Numbered from the stretch's first letter, positions 1 to 9,198 are shown. The stretch: DNA of 39,625 nucleotides from Demequinaceae bacterium (GCA_024643505.1 JAHEMW010000004.1:1-39625); one strand, 5' to 3'. Numbers and translations are program-made. Notes: generated by a model from the letters alone, not told the origin.

Positions 1-373
1 CCGGGATCACGTCAGCCGGCGATATCGCGCCCCACAGCGCCGAAACGATCCGGACGCGCATGCCAGCCCGCGCGAGCGTCGGCCTATCCCAAGACGCCAT
101 CCCCGCCGCGTTGTACAGGACCCCGTCGTAGACGCGCGCCGCGACATCGGCCGGGTTCTCCCACAGCGTCACGTTCTGCGACACCTCGCCGGCGAGAGAC
201 GCGCCCACCCCGAGCCTGTCGAGCGCCCCGCGCGAAGCGCTCTCTCGCGCGAGCGCATTGCCGACGCGCCGCCGTGCCGCCGTAAGTTCGGGGTGCGCCA
301 TCGCTGCAAGATCAACGGGGTCGCCCGACGCCGGAGCCGACTTTCCCTCGGAAGGCGGCAGCAGCACAAGCAC
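1..373 (-). CDS. yaaA: Peroxide stress protein YaaA (DUF328/UPF0246), C-terminus cut by window edge
   Basis: Minus-strand frame not in the ORF track, from GTG at 373: VLVLLPPSEGKSAPASGDPVDLAAMAHPELTAARRRVGNAL...NPADVAARVYDGVLYNAAGMASW...VRIVSALWGAISPADVIP. LLPPSEGK and the LYNA/SALWG motifs are typical of YaaA. Confidence 0.9.
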   Translation of the reverse strand, partial: MLVLLPPSEGKSAPASGDPVDLAAMAHPELTAARRRVGNALARESASRGALDRLGVGASLAGEVSQNVTLWENPADVAARVYDGVLYNAAGMASWDRPTLARAGMRVRIVSALWGAISPADVIP

Positions 374-380
374 GCGCGAC

Positions 381-390
381 AGCCTATGCT
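381..390. promoter_or_regulatory. Overlapping divergent -10 elements: TAGGCT (-, 386..381) for yaaA and TATGCT (+, 385..390) for rnpB
   Basis: AGCCTATGCT reads as a -10 hexamer on both strands; 7 nt from the yaaA GTG and about 4-6 nt from the rnpB 5' end. No clear -35 on either side. Confidence 0.55.
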
Positions 391-394
391 TGTG

Positions 395-766
395 ACGCGG
401 ATGAGTTGGCCAGGCGGCCGCGTCGCCCCCCGGGGCGCCGAGGAACGTCCGGGCTCCGTAGAGCAGGGTGGTGGCTAACGACCACCCGGGGTGACCCGCG
501 GGAAAGTGCCACAGAAAACAACCGCCTCCGGCGACGGAGGTAAGGGTGAAAAGGTGAGGTAAGAGCTCACCGCGTCGCTGGTGACAGCGGCGGTCACGGT
601 AAACCCCACCCGGAGCAAGGCCAGACAGGATGCGTTTGAGGGCTGCTCGCCCGAGTATCCGGGTAGGCCGCTAGAGGCGTGCGGCAACGTACGTCGTAGA
701 TGGATGGTCGCCCCCGCGCTTCGGCGTGGAGACAGAACCCGGCGTATCGGCCAACTCGTCCGTGTT
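395..766 (+). ncRNA. rnpB: RNase P RNA component, bacterial type A
   Basis: Conserved blocks: GAGGAACGTCCGGGCTCC (CRI), GGTAAGGGTGAAAAGGTGAGGTAAGAGCTCACCGCG, TAAACCCCACCCGGAGCAAG, GGGTAGGCCGCTAGAGGC, AGATGGATGGTCGCC, AGACAGAACCCGGCGTATCGGCC (CRV). The ends pair as P1: acgcggatgagttggcc with ggccaactcgtccgtgt. Ends are approximate. Confidence 0.96.
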
Positions 767-883
767 CTAGGTGGCGACCTGGGGCGGTGTTGCCGAGACG
801 ATCGTGATCGCAGCGGCGATCGCGCTTCGCGGGCGCTGAGCGACGTAGCGTGCCGGTTCATCGGCGCGGAAGGAGGAGGCGAG

Positions 884-3043
884 TTGTCAGGAACTGGGCA
901 AGGGCGAGGTCGCGGGCGCAACGATTCCCGCACCTCACAGCGACGCGCGCCGCGCCCCGCCAAGCAGGACCTCATTGCGGTCCTTGCCGCGGTCGCGAAC
1001 GACGTCGACCGCAGCGTGCACCGACCCCCGACGCGTGGCACGACGCGCACCCAGTTCCAGGTGGTCGCACTCCTCGTCCGGGAGGAGAGGGCCCGGGTCA
1101 AAGCCGATAGCGGCATGGCCGGCGCCCGCAGGGACGAGGCGCTGAGGCGGCTCGATGGGGTGGCGACCATCCTTGCCAAGATTGCCGCACGCGACACCTC
1201 GCTGCTCGCGCTGCTCGCCGACGACGCGAGGGTCTCCGATGCGGCCCGTTCCTACACGGCGACGGTGTTGCGCGCAGCCGGACGGGAGGTTGTCGAGGAG
1301 CCAGAGAATCCGGTCGAGATCACTCCTCCGTTGACCGTCGACAAGACGGTCGTGCCGCAATCGGCGATCTCGCACCGACTCGCCAACCCGTTCCTGGCGC
1401 CCGACTTTGGTGCCGTAGCGGAGCGGCCCCATGAACGGCCCCACAGGCTCGCGGGATGGGAGTTGCTCGAACCGCTCTTCCGGGCCTTCGAACTTGACAC
1501 ACCGGGCGTGCGTGCCTGCATGTCGCTCCCCGAACCGAGTTCCTCGACCGCGGGCGCGGTGCGCGTTCCCGTCGGGCGAGCGCTCATGCCGCACCAGGCG
1601 CAGGTCGTGGCGGCCGCGGCACGGGGCCATCGCTCGTTCTTGCTGGCCGATGAGCCCGGCCTGGGCAAGACGGCGCAAGCGCTGCTCGCCGCGCAGGCCG
1701 CCGACGCCTACCCGCTGCTCGTCGTGGTGCCCAATGTCGTCAAGACAAACTGGGCGCACGAAGTTGAACTGTGGACCCCGCACCGGCGGGCCACCGTCGT
1801 CCACGGCGACGGCGACGAGGTCGACGCGTTCGCGGACGTGGTGATCGTCAACTACGACATCCTCGACCGTCATGTCGGCTGGTTCGGCGACCTCGGGTTT
1901 CGCGGGATGGTTGTCGATGAGGCGCACTTTATTAAGAACAAGGGATCCCAGCGCTCGCGGCACGTGCTCGCCTTGTCTGCCAGGATTCGGCAGCGCACGG
2001 CACGGCCGTTGCTGATGGCGTTGACCGGCACTCCGCTGATTAACGACATCGAGGACTTCCGCGCTATTTGGCAGTTCTTGGGCTGGATCGACGACGAGAA
2101 GCCGCTGGGCCATCTGATGGCCTCCCTTGAGGAGACGGGCCTCATTCCCACCGATCCCGGGTTCTACGCCGCGGCGCGCGCCGCCGTGATCGACATGGGC
2201 ATTGTGCGTCGGCGCAAGGCGGACGTCGCGGCGGACATCCCGGCCCGCAGAGTGGCTGACTTGCCCGTTGAGCTCGACGGTCCCGTCGGCCGGTCGATCC
2301 GCGCCGCCGAGGCCGCACTCGCGCTCCGGATGGTCGAGACGTACCGTCGGGCCGTCGCGGCGCGACCGGACCACGACCCGACGGCCGACATCGACCTCGA
2401 GCTTGCCCGGCGGATCGCAGCGGCAGAGCTCAAGGACGCGAGTTCAAAGGCGGGCGGCGAGAATGTCTTCACGATGGTCAGGAAGATCGGCCAAGCGAAG
2501 GCCGGTCTGGCCGCGGACTACACCGCGCAGCTTGCCCGCAACGTCGGCAAAGTGGTGTTCTTCGCGAAGCATGTCGACGTCATGGATCAGGCTGAGCAGA
2601 TTTTCGCCGATCGCGGTATGCGCTACGCCTCGATTCGTGGCGACCAGACGCCTAAGGCCCGCGAGGCCAACATTTCAGCGTTTACCGGAGACCCCGGGGT
2701 GTCGATCGCCGTGTGTTCGCTCATGGCTGCCGGCGTTGGCCTCAACCTCCAGGTCGCGTCTAACCTCGTGCTGGCGGAGCTTTCGTGGACTGACGCCGAG
2801 CAGACCCAGGCCATCGACCGGATCCACCGAATCGGCCAGTCCGAACCGGTCACGGCATGGCGGATCATTGCCGCGCAAACGATCGACGCGAAGATCGCCC
2901 AACTCATCGATAGCAAGTCTGGGCTTGCTGCGCGAGCGCTCGATGGGGTGGCGGTGGACGACGCTTCCTCGTCTGCGGACGTGCACGTTGAAGCTCTCGT
3001 GGGGCTGCTCGTTGACGCGCTCCGCGCCGAAAGCATGGCCTGA
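884..3043 (+). CDS. SNF2-family DEAD/DEAH-box ATPase/helicase
   Basis: LLADEPGLGKTAQALLAAQ (Walker A), VVDEAHFIKN (DEAH), LTGTPLINDIEDF, SIAVCSLMAAGVGLNLQ, WTDAEQTQAIDRIHRIGQ (motif VI). Preferred start TTG 884 preceded by GGAAGGAGGA; the 581 ATG lies inside rnpB. Confidence 0.9.
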   Translation: MSGTGQGRGRGRNDSRTSQRRAPRPAKQDLIAVLAAVANDVDRSVHRPPTRGTTRTQFQVVALLVREERARVKADSGMAGARRDEALRRLDGVATILAKIAARDTSLLALLADDARVSDAARSYTATVLRAAGREVVEEPENPVEITPPLTVDKTVVPQSAISHRLANPFLAPDFGAVAERPHERPHRLAGWELLEPLFRAFELDTPGVRACMSLPEPSSSTAGAVRVPVGRALMPHQAQVVAAAARGHRSFLLADEPGLGKTAQALLAAQAADAYPLLVVVPNVVKTNWAHEVELWTPHRRATVVHGDGDEVDAFADVVIVNYDILDRHVGWFGDLGFRGMVVDEAHFIKNKGSQRSRHVLALSARIRQRTARPLLMALTGTPLINDIEDFRAIWQFLGWIDDEKPLGHLMASLEETGLIPTDPGFYAAARAAVIDMGIVRRRKADVAADIPARRVADLPVELDGPVGRSIRAAEAALALRMVETYRRAVAARPDHDPTADIDLELARRIAAAELKDASSKAGGENVFTMVRKIGQAKAGLAADYTAQLARNVGKVVFFAKHVDVMDQAEQIFADRGMRYASIRGDQTPKAREANISAFTGDPGVSIAVCSLMAAGVGLNLQVASNLVLAELSWTDAEQTQAIDRIHRIGQSEPVTAWRIIAAQTIDAKIAQLIDSKSGLAARALDGVAVDDASSSADVHVEALVGLLVDALRAESMA

Positions 3044-3088
3044 ACGAACCTTCCGTGCAAGCCCGCATGTCGGTGGGCTGAAGGGCGG

Positions 3089-3943
3089 TTAATCGCCCGA
3101 CGCCGTGCCCTGCCTGCGCAGGAACTTCCGGTCGTCGTTGGCGTACGCGTAGTACCAGCCGATCAGCAACCCGCCGCCGACATAGTTGCCGAGCATCGCG
3201 ATGGCGACGTTGCCCGCCGCGAGCCCAACGTCGATACCGTCGTGAAGTCCGACGATCGTGAACACGACCGTGTTCGCGACGGAGTGCTCAAACCCCACGA
3301 ACGCGAAGATGAACACGCTCATGATCATCGCGAGCGACTTGGTCACGTCGTCCTTAATCATGCCGTTGTAGACGAGCAGCATCGCCAGGTTGATCATGAA
3401 GTTGCACAGCACCGCGCGTACGAACAGATCCGACCAACCACTGAGGCCACCGGACACGTACGCCAGTTTGTGCTCGACCGCGGCGTTCATCTGTTCGCCG
3501 ACAGCGCCGTCACCGAGGCTCGACGCAGACACGAGCAGCGCGATCGCGATTCCGCCAATGATGTTCCCGCCGTAGCAATACAGCAGGATCCGGAGGGCTC
3601 TCAGCGCGGTCGTGCTCTTGTAGTAGAGGCCGATCGTCACGATCATCATGTTCGACGTCAGCAGTTCTGACTTGCTGTAGTAGATGAAGACGAGCGCGAA
3701 CCCGAACACAAGCGAGCCGAGGATCTTTCCGATGCCAATCAGATCGCCCTCGCCGATGCTCGCGAACGCCGTGAGTACCGAGAAGTACGTGAGGTACATG
3801 AGGCCGATCAGCGCCCCGGCCATCGCCGCTCGCATGAGATAGATGCGGGCCAGGCCGCCCGTCATTCGAGTCTTTGTCTCGAGGGCGTCGAGCACCGTCG
3901 AAATGAAGTGCTTTCCGGGGAAGAGTTGGCTCTGATCCGTCAT
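3089..3943 (-). CDS. Formate/nitrite transporter family protein (FocA/NirC-like)
   Basis: MTDQSQLFPGKHFISTVLDALETKTRMTGGLARIYLMRAAMAGALIG... with multiple TM helices and NxxAMLLVYNG / GFEHSVANTVVF / GNYVGGGLLIGWYY motifs typical of FNT channels. Confidence 0.88.
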   Translation of the reverse strand: MTDQSQLFPGKHFISTVLDALETKTRMTGGLARIYLMRAAMAGALIGLMYLTYFSVLTAFASIGEGDLIGIGKILGSLVFGFALVFIYYSKSELLTSNMMIVTIGLYYKSTTALRALRILLYCYGGNIIGGIAIALLVSASSLGDGAVGEQMNAAVEHKLAYVSGGLSGWSDLFVRAVLCNFMINLAMLLVYNGMIKDDVTKSLAMIMSVFIFAFVGFEHSVANTVVFTIVGLHDGIDVGLAAGNVAIAMLGNYVGGGLLIGWYYAYANDDRKFLRRQGTASGD

Positions 3944-3949
3944 GGTCCC

Positions 3950-3955
3950 AACGTA
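3950..3955 (-). promoter_or_regulatory. Candidate -10 (TACGTT), 6 nt upstream of FNT ATG; leaderless architecture
   Basis: TACGTT-gggacc-ATG on the minus strand; no Shine-Dalgarno in between. Confidence 0.45.
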
Positions 3956-4020
3956 CTCACAGGGACGCGCCAGGGCCTGGTCGACGGCCCGCGCCGGTTC
4001 CGGCTGCCCCGACGTCGCGC

Positions 4021-4989
4021 CTAGAAGCCCTTGGGTGCGCGGGGCGTGTAGTGCTCCTCGAGCGCCAAGACCTCGTCCTCCGTGAGATCGATGTCCAGCG
4101 CGGCCACCGCATCGTCCAGGTGGTGCGGCTTGGTGGCGCCCACGATCGGCGCACTCACCACCGGGTTGCGCAGCACCCACGCGAGCGCGACCTGCGCCAT
4201 CGGCACGCCGCGGGCCTGGGCTACCCGCTCGACCGCTTCGACGATCGCCTTGTCCTCCTCCACGAACGTGGCGACCTGGATGGGGTCGTTCGCGTTGCGG
4301 TGGGTCACAGTGCCCCACGGGTGCGCGACGCGGCCCTTGGCCAGCGGCGAGTACGGGATCGACCCGACGCCCTGATGGGCGAGGAGCCCGAGCATCTCCC
4401 GCTCCTCCTCGCGGTACAGCAGCGAGTACTGGTCTTGCATCGACACGAATGGGGTCCAGCCGTTCAGGTCCGCCGCGTGCTGCATGGACGCGAACTGCCA
4501 GGCCCACATGGCGCTGGCGCCGATGTACCGCGCTTTGCCGGACTTCACGACGTCGTGGAGCGCCTCCATGGTCTCCTCGATGGGAGTGTGCGGATCGAAG
4601 CGATGAATCTGATAGAGGTCCACGTAGTCGGTGCCCAGGCGTGTGAGGGACGCGTCTATTTGCTCCATGACCGCCTTGCGCGACTGCCCCTGGCCGCCCG
4701 GGCCGTCGTGCATGCGGAAGTGGAGCTTGGTCGCCAGCACGATGTCCTCCCGGCGGCTGAACTCGCGCATGGCGCGGCCGACGATCTCCTCGGACGATCC
4801 CGCGGAGTACACGTTGGCGGTGTCCCAGAACGTGATGCCCAGCTCAACGGCCTGCCGGAAGTATGGTTGCGCCGCGTCCTCGTCCATCGCCCACGCGGGG
4901 AAGGCCCTCGCCGGGTCGCCGTACGTCATCGTGCCCAACGCGAGGCGGCTGATCTTGAGGCCGGAGCGGCCGAGGCGGGTGTACTCCAT
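4021..4989 (-). CDS. Aldo/keto reductase (322 aa)
   Basis: MEYTRLGRSGLKISRLALGTMTYGDP...[11 protein letters not shown]...VLATK...[45 protein letters not shown] catalytic tetrad; GGAAGGA ahead of ATG. Confidence 0.93.
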   Translation of the reverse strand: MEYTRLGRSGLKISRLALGTMTYGDPARAFPAWAMDEDAAQPYFRQAVELGITFWDTANVYSAGSSEEIVGRAMREFSRREDIVLATKLHFRMHDGPGGQGQSRKAVMEQIDASLTRLGTDYVDLYQIHRFDPHTPIEETMEALHDVVKSGKARYIGASAMWAWQFASMQHAADLNGWTPFVSMQDQYSLLYREEEREMLGLLAHQGVGSIPYSPLAKGRVAHPWGTVTHRNANDPIQVATFVEEDKAIVEAVERVAQARGVPMAQVALAWVLRNPVVSAPIVGATKPHHLDDAVAALDIDLTEDEVLALEEHYTPRAPKGF

Positions 4990-5049
4990 AGTGGATCCTT
5001 CCGTGGGAATGTGAGGGACGATGCGGTTGAGCTCAGCCGCGCTGTGGAG

Positions 5050-5895
5050 CTAGCCGCGGTGGCGGCCGGCGAGGTACATCGCGGCTTCGGCGGTGCGGTG
5101 GTCGAAGAACAGGCTCGTGCCGGTGTCCTTCGCGGCGATGGTGGACATGTCTTCATCGGTGAGGGCGAAGTTGAACACGTCGAGGTTCTCCGCCATGCGG
5201 TCCAATCGCACGGACTTGGGGATGGCCACCACGCCGCGTTGGATCAGCCAGCGCAGCACCACCTGTGCGACGGACTTGCCGTGGGCCGCTCCGATCGCGA
5301 GCAGCTCAGGGTCGGTGAACAGGCCGTTCCGCCCTTCGGCGAAGGGACCCCAGGACTCGATCTGGACGCCGTGCTCGCGCATGACCGCCTGGTCGGCCGC
5401 GCGCTGGAAGAAGGGGTGGGTCTCGACCTGGTTGACGTGGGGCGCGATGTCGGAGTGGAGGATCAGGTCCACCAGGCGGTCGGGGTAGAAGTTGGAGACG
5501 CCGATCGCCCGCGTGAGGCCCTCGCCGAGCAGCGCCTGCATCGCGCGCCAGGATCCGTAGTAGTCGCCGAACGGCTGGTGGATGAGGTAGAGGTCGAGGT
5601 GGTCGAGCGCCAACGCGTCGAGCGAGAGCTGGAAGGCCTCGCGTGCGGCGGACTCTCCCTGGCCGCCAATCCAGAGCTTGGTGGTGACGAATAGCTCGTC
5701 ACGTGCGATGCCGGAGGCCGCGATCGCGCGGCCCACAGCGGCCTCGTTCTGATAGGCCGCGGCGGTGTCGAGGCTGCGGTAGCCGGCCTCGAGGGCTGCC
5801 TCGACAGCTCCTTGGGTATCCGCGTCGGGGATCTGGAAGACGCCGAATCCGAGAATCGGCATCTCGACACCGTTGTGGAGCGTGACGTGCTGCAT
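5050..5895 (-). CDS. Aldo/keto reductase (2,5-diketo-D-gluconate reductase-like)
   Basis: [58 protein letters not shown]...[18 protein letters not shown]...[14 protein letters not shown]; upstream part of the 652-aa ORF is a spurious extension. Confidence 0.93.
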   Translation of the reverse strand: MQHVTLHNGVEMPILGFGVFQIPDADTQGAVEAALEAGYRSLDTAAAYQNEAAVGRAIAASGIARDELFVTTKLWIGGQGESAAREAFQLSLDALALDHLDLYLIHQPFGDYYGSWRAMQALLGEGLTRAIGVSNFYPDRLVDLILHSDIAPHVNQVETHPFFQRAADQAVMREHGVQIESWGPFAEGRNGLFTDPELLAIGAAHGKSVAQVVLRWLIQRGVVAIPKSVRLDRMAENLDVFNFALTDEDMSTIAAKDTGTSLFFDHRTAEAAMYLAGRHRG

Positions 5896-6012
5896 GGAAG
5901 GGCCTTTCGGTCGATGGATCGATGCGACGATTCCATCACCGATCCGTGCGTGCGTGGCAGTGACGGCCGTGACCGGTACTGACATACCCTCCCTTCGCCA
6001 CGCGCCGCGCCG

Positions 6013-6018
6013 TACCGT
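6013..6018 (+). promoter_or_regulatory. Candidate -10 (TACCGT), 6 nt upstream of XRE regulator ATG
   Basis: TACCGT-gaagcc-ATG; no Shine-Dalgarno. Confidence 0.45.
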
Positions 6019-6024
6019 GAAGCC

Positions 6025-6924
6025 ATGACCGACCGCCCCGCCATCACGGAGTTCCTGCGTACCCGCCGTGCGCGGATCACGCCTCAGCAGGCCGGGCTGC
6101 CTGCGTACGGCGGCAATCGCCGCGTCCCGGGCCTGCGCCGCGAGGAGGTGGCGATGCTCGCGGGCGTCTCGGTCGACTACTACGTGCGGCTCGAGCGCGG
6201 CAACCTGTCCGGGGCCTCGGACTCGGTGTTGGACGCGCTCGCCGGCGCCCTCCAGTTGGACGATGCCGAGCGCTCCCACCTGTACGACCTCGCGCGGGCC
6301 GCGGGCCCCGCATCCTCCCGTAGCCCGTCCCGTGCAGCCGGCCGCGGCGCGCCGGCCGCGGTCCCGCCCACCGTGCAACGCATCCTCGACTCCATCACGG
6401 CGCCCGCCTGGGTCCGCAACGGTCGTCTCGATCACCTGGCGCACAACCGCGCGTCGCGGGCGCTGTACGCGCCGTTGCTCGCGAGCCGCGAGCGCCCCGT
6501 CAACACCGCCCGCTACGTCTTCCTCGACCCCGGCTCGCGCGCGTTCTTCGACGACTGGAAGCAGGCCGCAAGCGACGTCAGCGCGCTGCTGCGCATGGAG
6601 GCAGGAAAGCGTCCTCACGATCCCGCCCTCACCCGGCTGATCGGCGAGTTGTCGACGCGCTCGGAGGAGTTCCGCACGCTGTGGGCCCGGCACGACGTCA
6701 AGTTCCACCGGTCCGGCGCGAAGCGGCTGATCCACCCCGCGGTGGGAGCGATCGACCTCGAGTTCGAGGGCATGTCGTTGCCGTCTGACCTCGACCTTAC
6801 GCTGGTGGTCTATGCGGTGGAACCGGGCTCGGCCACCGCGGACGCCCTGCAGCTGCTCGAGCACTGGGCCGACGATCAGCAGGCGGCCGGGCTGCTCGCC
6901 GACGTCGACGGTGGCACCCGCTGA
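6025..6924 (+). CDS. XRE-family regulator with MmyB-like C-terminal domain
   Basis: [85 protein letters not shown]; characteristic MmyB N-terminus. Confidence 0.93.
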   Translation: MTDRPAITEFLRTRRARITPQQAGLPAYGGNRRVPGLRREEVAMLAGVSVDYYVRLERGNLSGASDSVLDALAGALQLDDAERSHLYDLARAAGPASSRSPSRAAGRGAPAAVPPTVQRILDSITAPAWVRNGRLDHLAHNRASRALYAPLLASRERPVNTARYVFLDPGSRAFFDDWKQAASDVSALLRMEAGKRPHDPALTRLIGELSTRSEEFRTLWARHDVKFHRSGAKRLIHPAVGAIDLEFEGMSLPSDLDLTLVVYAVEPGSATADALQLLEHWADDQQAAGLLADVDGGTR

Positions 6925-6946
6925 ACCCCATGTCGAAAGGGAGACC

Positions 6947-7915
6947 ATGAAGCACACGAGACTCGGATCCTCCGGCCTGCGCGTCCCGCGGCTTGCGCTC
7001 GGCTGCATGAGCTACGGCCGTCCGGGCGCTGGGCTGCACTCCTGGACACTAGATGAGGACGACGCAGCGCCGTTCTTCCGCCAGGCCGTCGAACTCGGGA
7101 TCACGTTCTGGGATACGGCGAACGGCTATCAGGATGGCACCTCGGAGGAGTTTGTGGGACGCGCGATGAGGCGCTTCTCTCGCCGCGACCAGATCGTGCT
7201 CGCGACCAAAGTCTTCGGCACGATGCACGCCGGCCCGGGCGGATCGGGCTTGTCGCGCAAGGCCATCGTTGAACAGGTCGACGCCTCCCTCACGCGACTC
7301 GGTACCGATTTCGTCGACGTGCTCTACATCCACAGATTTGACCCCGACGTTCCGGTCGAGGAGACGATGGAGGCGCTTCACGATGTCGTGAAAGCTGGTA
7401 AGGCGCTGTACCTTGGCGCGTCGTCGATGTGGGCGTGGCAGTTTGCCAAGCTGCAACACGCGGCGAGTCTCAACGGCTGGACGCGGTTCGTCGCAATGCA
7501 GGATCAATACAACCTTCTTAAACGCGAGGAGGAGCGCGAGATGCTACCGATGTGTGCGGATATGGGTGTGTCGTCGGTGCCATACTCGCCGCAGGGCAAG
7601 GGACGGCTCACTCGCCCGCGCGGTCAGCAGACGCCGCGGTCAGCCTCCGACAGTGTCGCGAAAGCGTTCGATAGGGACGTCGACGGGCCGGTCATCGACG
7701 CGGTCGAACGCGTCGCGGCCGCCAGGGGAGTGGGGATGGCCCAGATCGCCCTCGCGTGGGTGCTCTCGAAGCCGGTGGTCGCGGCGCCGATCGTCGGGGC
7801 CACCAAACCGCACCACCTCGCCGACGCCGTCGCCGCCCTCGATGTCGTGCTCACGGCGGAGGAGGTCGCGAGTCTCGAAGCGCCCTACGCGACGCAAGAC
7901 CCGTTCTGGTACTGA
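6947..7915 (+). CDS. Aldo/keto reductase (322 aa), paralog of 4021..4989
   Basis: [27 protein letters not shown]...[41 protein letters not shown]...[32 protein letters not shown] ahead of ATG. Confidence 0.93.
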   Translation: MKHTRLGSSGLRVPRLALGCMSYGRPGAGLHSWTLDEDDAAPFFRQAVELGITFWDTANGYQDGTSEEFVGRAMRRFSRRDQIVLATKVFGTMHAGPGGSGLSRKAIVEQVDASLTRLGTDFVDVLYIHRFDPDVPVEETMEALHDVVKAGKALYLGASSMWAWQFAKLQHAASLNGWTRFVAMQDQYNLLKREEEREMLPMCADMGVSSVPYSPQGKGRLTRPRGQQTPRSASDSVAKAFDRDVDGPVIDAVERVAAARGVGMAQIALAWVLSKPVVAAPIVGATKPHHLADAVAALDVVLTAEEVASLEAPYATQDPFWY

Positions 7916-7928
7916 CTCGCCGGCGCGT

Positions 7929-7934
7929 TACCCT
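7929..7934 (+). promoter_or_regulatory. Candidate -10 (TACCCT), 6 nt upstream of GTG 7941 of the LCP gene
   Basis: TACCCT-cgcatg-GTG; argues for GTG 7941 rather than ATG 7938. Confidence 0.35.
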
Positions 7935-7937
7935 CGC

Positions 7938-9116
7938 ATGGTGACCCCAACCGACGATCGCGACGGCTCGCGAAACGATCCGTCGTGGCGCGATCCCTCG
8001 CGGCCCATGCCGCCGTCGATTCTGCCGGTGCAGCGGCCGACGCCCCCAACTCAGCGGCCGACGCCCCCAACTCAGCGGCCGACGCCCCCAACTCAGCGGC
8101 TGACGCCCCCAACTCAGCGCCCGACGTACCCGGCGCCCTCCGCCGTGCAGGCGAACGCGCCAGAGAACCGTACGCCGCGCCGAATCGTGCACCGCCTTCG
8201 CGCCGCGCTCTTGATCACTATCGCGCTGCTGATCGCGTGCGCGATCGGATTCTTCATGTGGGTGTCGGCTCATATCACGACAGTTGATGCGCTGAGCGGC
8301 GCACCTGGGACCGCTGGCGACACCTACCTGATTGTCGGGTCGGACTCGCGCGCCGGATGGGTGGGTGCCGACGGCACCACAGGGGCACGAACGGACACAA
8401 TCATGGTGCTTCACAAGCCGACAAGCGGGCCGACAGCACTCATCAGCATCCCTCGCGATTCGTACGTGAAGATCCCTGGCCGCGATGCCAACAAGATCAA
8501 CGCAGCGTACTCGTTCGGCGGCCCGCCGCTGCTTGTCGAGACAGTGGAGCAACTCACTGGGCTCACGGTCGACCACTACGTCGAGGTTGGGTTCACCGGA
8601 GTGGCGGATCTTGTTGACGCTGTGGGAGGGGTCGAGTTGTGTTACGACCGTGATGTCAGCGACGAGAAGAGCCAGCTCGAATGGTCGGCGGGCTGTCACC
8701 TGTCGGACGGCGAGACGTCCCTCGCGTTTTCGCGCATGCGCTACAGCGACCCGCTCGGCGACATCGGACGAACCCAGCGTCAGCAACAGTTGGTGGGCGC
8801 CGTTGCGGACGAGATCCTCAAGCCCGCAACACTGCTCAACCCGTTCACGCTTGTGCCGGTCGCCCGAGCAGGCCTTGACGCTTTCACGGTGAGTGAAGGG
8901 ACCGGCGCGTTCGACCTCGCGCGCTTTGCCCTTGCCGTCCGTTCGGGTCTCGGCGGTCAGGCCGTCACCGGGACTCCACCGCTGGCGAGCATCAACCATC
9001 GTGTGGCTGGGGTCGGCTCGACCGTTCTGCTTGACCCCGACGAGGGCGAGGCATTCTGGCTCGCCATCGCGAACGGCTCATTCGAGCCGGGCGCCGAGGT
9101 TGGGGGAGTCAACTAG
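7938..9116 (+). CDS. LytR-CpsA-Psr (LCP) family protein
   Basis: Pro-rich N-terminus, one TM helix (ALLITIALLIACAIGFFMWV), then YLIVGSDSRAGW...RTDTIMVLH...ALISIPRDSYVKIPG...KINAAYSFGGPPLLVETVEQLTGLTVDHYVEVGFTGVADLVDAVGGVELC; start ATG 7938 or GTG 7941. Confidence 0.92.
   Translation: MVTPTDDRDGSRNDPSWRDPSRPMPPSILPVQRPTPPTQRPTPPTQRPTPPTQRLTPPTQRPTYPAPSAVQANAPENRTPRRIVHRLRAALLITIALLIACAIGFFMWVSAHITTVDALSGAPGTAGDTYLIVGSDSRAGWVGADGTTGARTDTIMVLHKPTSGPTALISIPRDSYVKIPGRDANKINAAYSFGGPPLLVETVEQLTGLTVDHYVEVGFTGVADLVDAVGGVELCYDRDVSDEKSQLEWSAGCHLSDGETSLAFSRMRYSDPLGDIGRTQRQQQLVGAVADEILKPATLLNPFTLVPVARAGLDAFTVSEGTGAFDLARFALAVRSGLGGQAVTGTPPLASINHRVAGVGSTVLLDPDEGEAFWLAIANGSFEPGAEVGGVN
8031..8130 (+). repeat. 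21-bp in-frame tandem repeat, four full units plus a degenerate fifth
   Basis: cagcggccgacgcccccaact at 8031, 8052, 8073; cagcggctgacgcccccaact at 8094; cagcgcccgacgtaccc from 8115. Encodes QRPTPPT x4. Confidence 0.95.
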
Positions 9117-9141
9117 CGCTCAGCGATACGATGAAGTGCAC

Positions 9142-9160
9142 GGACGCACGCCGTGCGTCC
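9142..9160 (+). terminator. Short GC-rich hairpin between LCP and O-antigen-ligase-like genes
   Basis: ggacgcac-gcc-gtgcgtcc, 8-bp perfect stem, 3-nt loop, no T-tract; function unclear. Confidence 0.3.
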
Positions 9161-9198
9161 CGCGACAGTCGCCCTAGGCAAGGAACCTGTGAGGATTC

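Noticed and set aside
475-1197. 240-aa minus-strand ORF
   Set aside because: Overlaps rnpB and the SNF2 5' end; low-complexity Arg/Ser-rich product.
935-2374. 479-aa minus-strand ORF antisense to the SNF2 gene
   Set aside because: High-GC shadow ORF; Arg/Gly/His-rich composition, no recognisable domains, fully antisense to a clear helicase.
2930-2945. GCGAGCGCTCG-type sequences within coding regions (here and near 1577, 6269) resembling the LacI operator core
   Set aside because: Lack the full TGAGAGCGCTCTCA flanks, lie inside coding sequence, and GAGCGCTC is common in GC-rich DNA.
3060-3098. Small imperfect hairpins (agcccgc...gtgggct; gggcg...cgccc) between convergent SNF2 and FNT genes
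   Set aside because: Short or imperfect stems without T-tracts; plausible but too weak to call terminators.
4051-5694. 547-aa plus-strand ORF antisense to two aldo/keto reductases
   Set aside because: Spans two well-supported antisense genes and their intergenic gap; composition typical of shadow ORFs.
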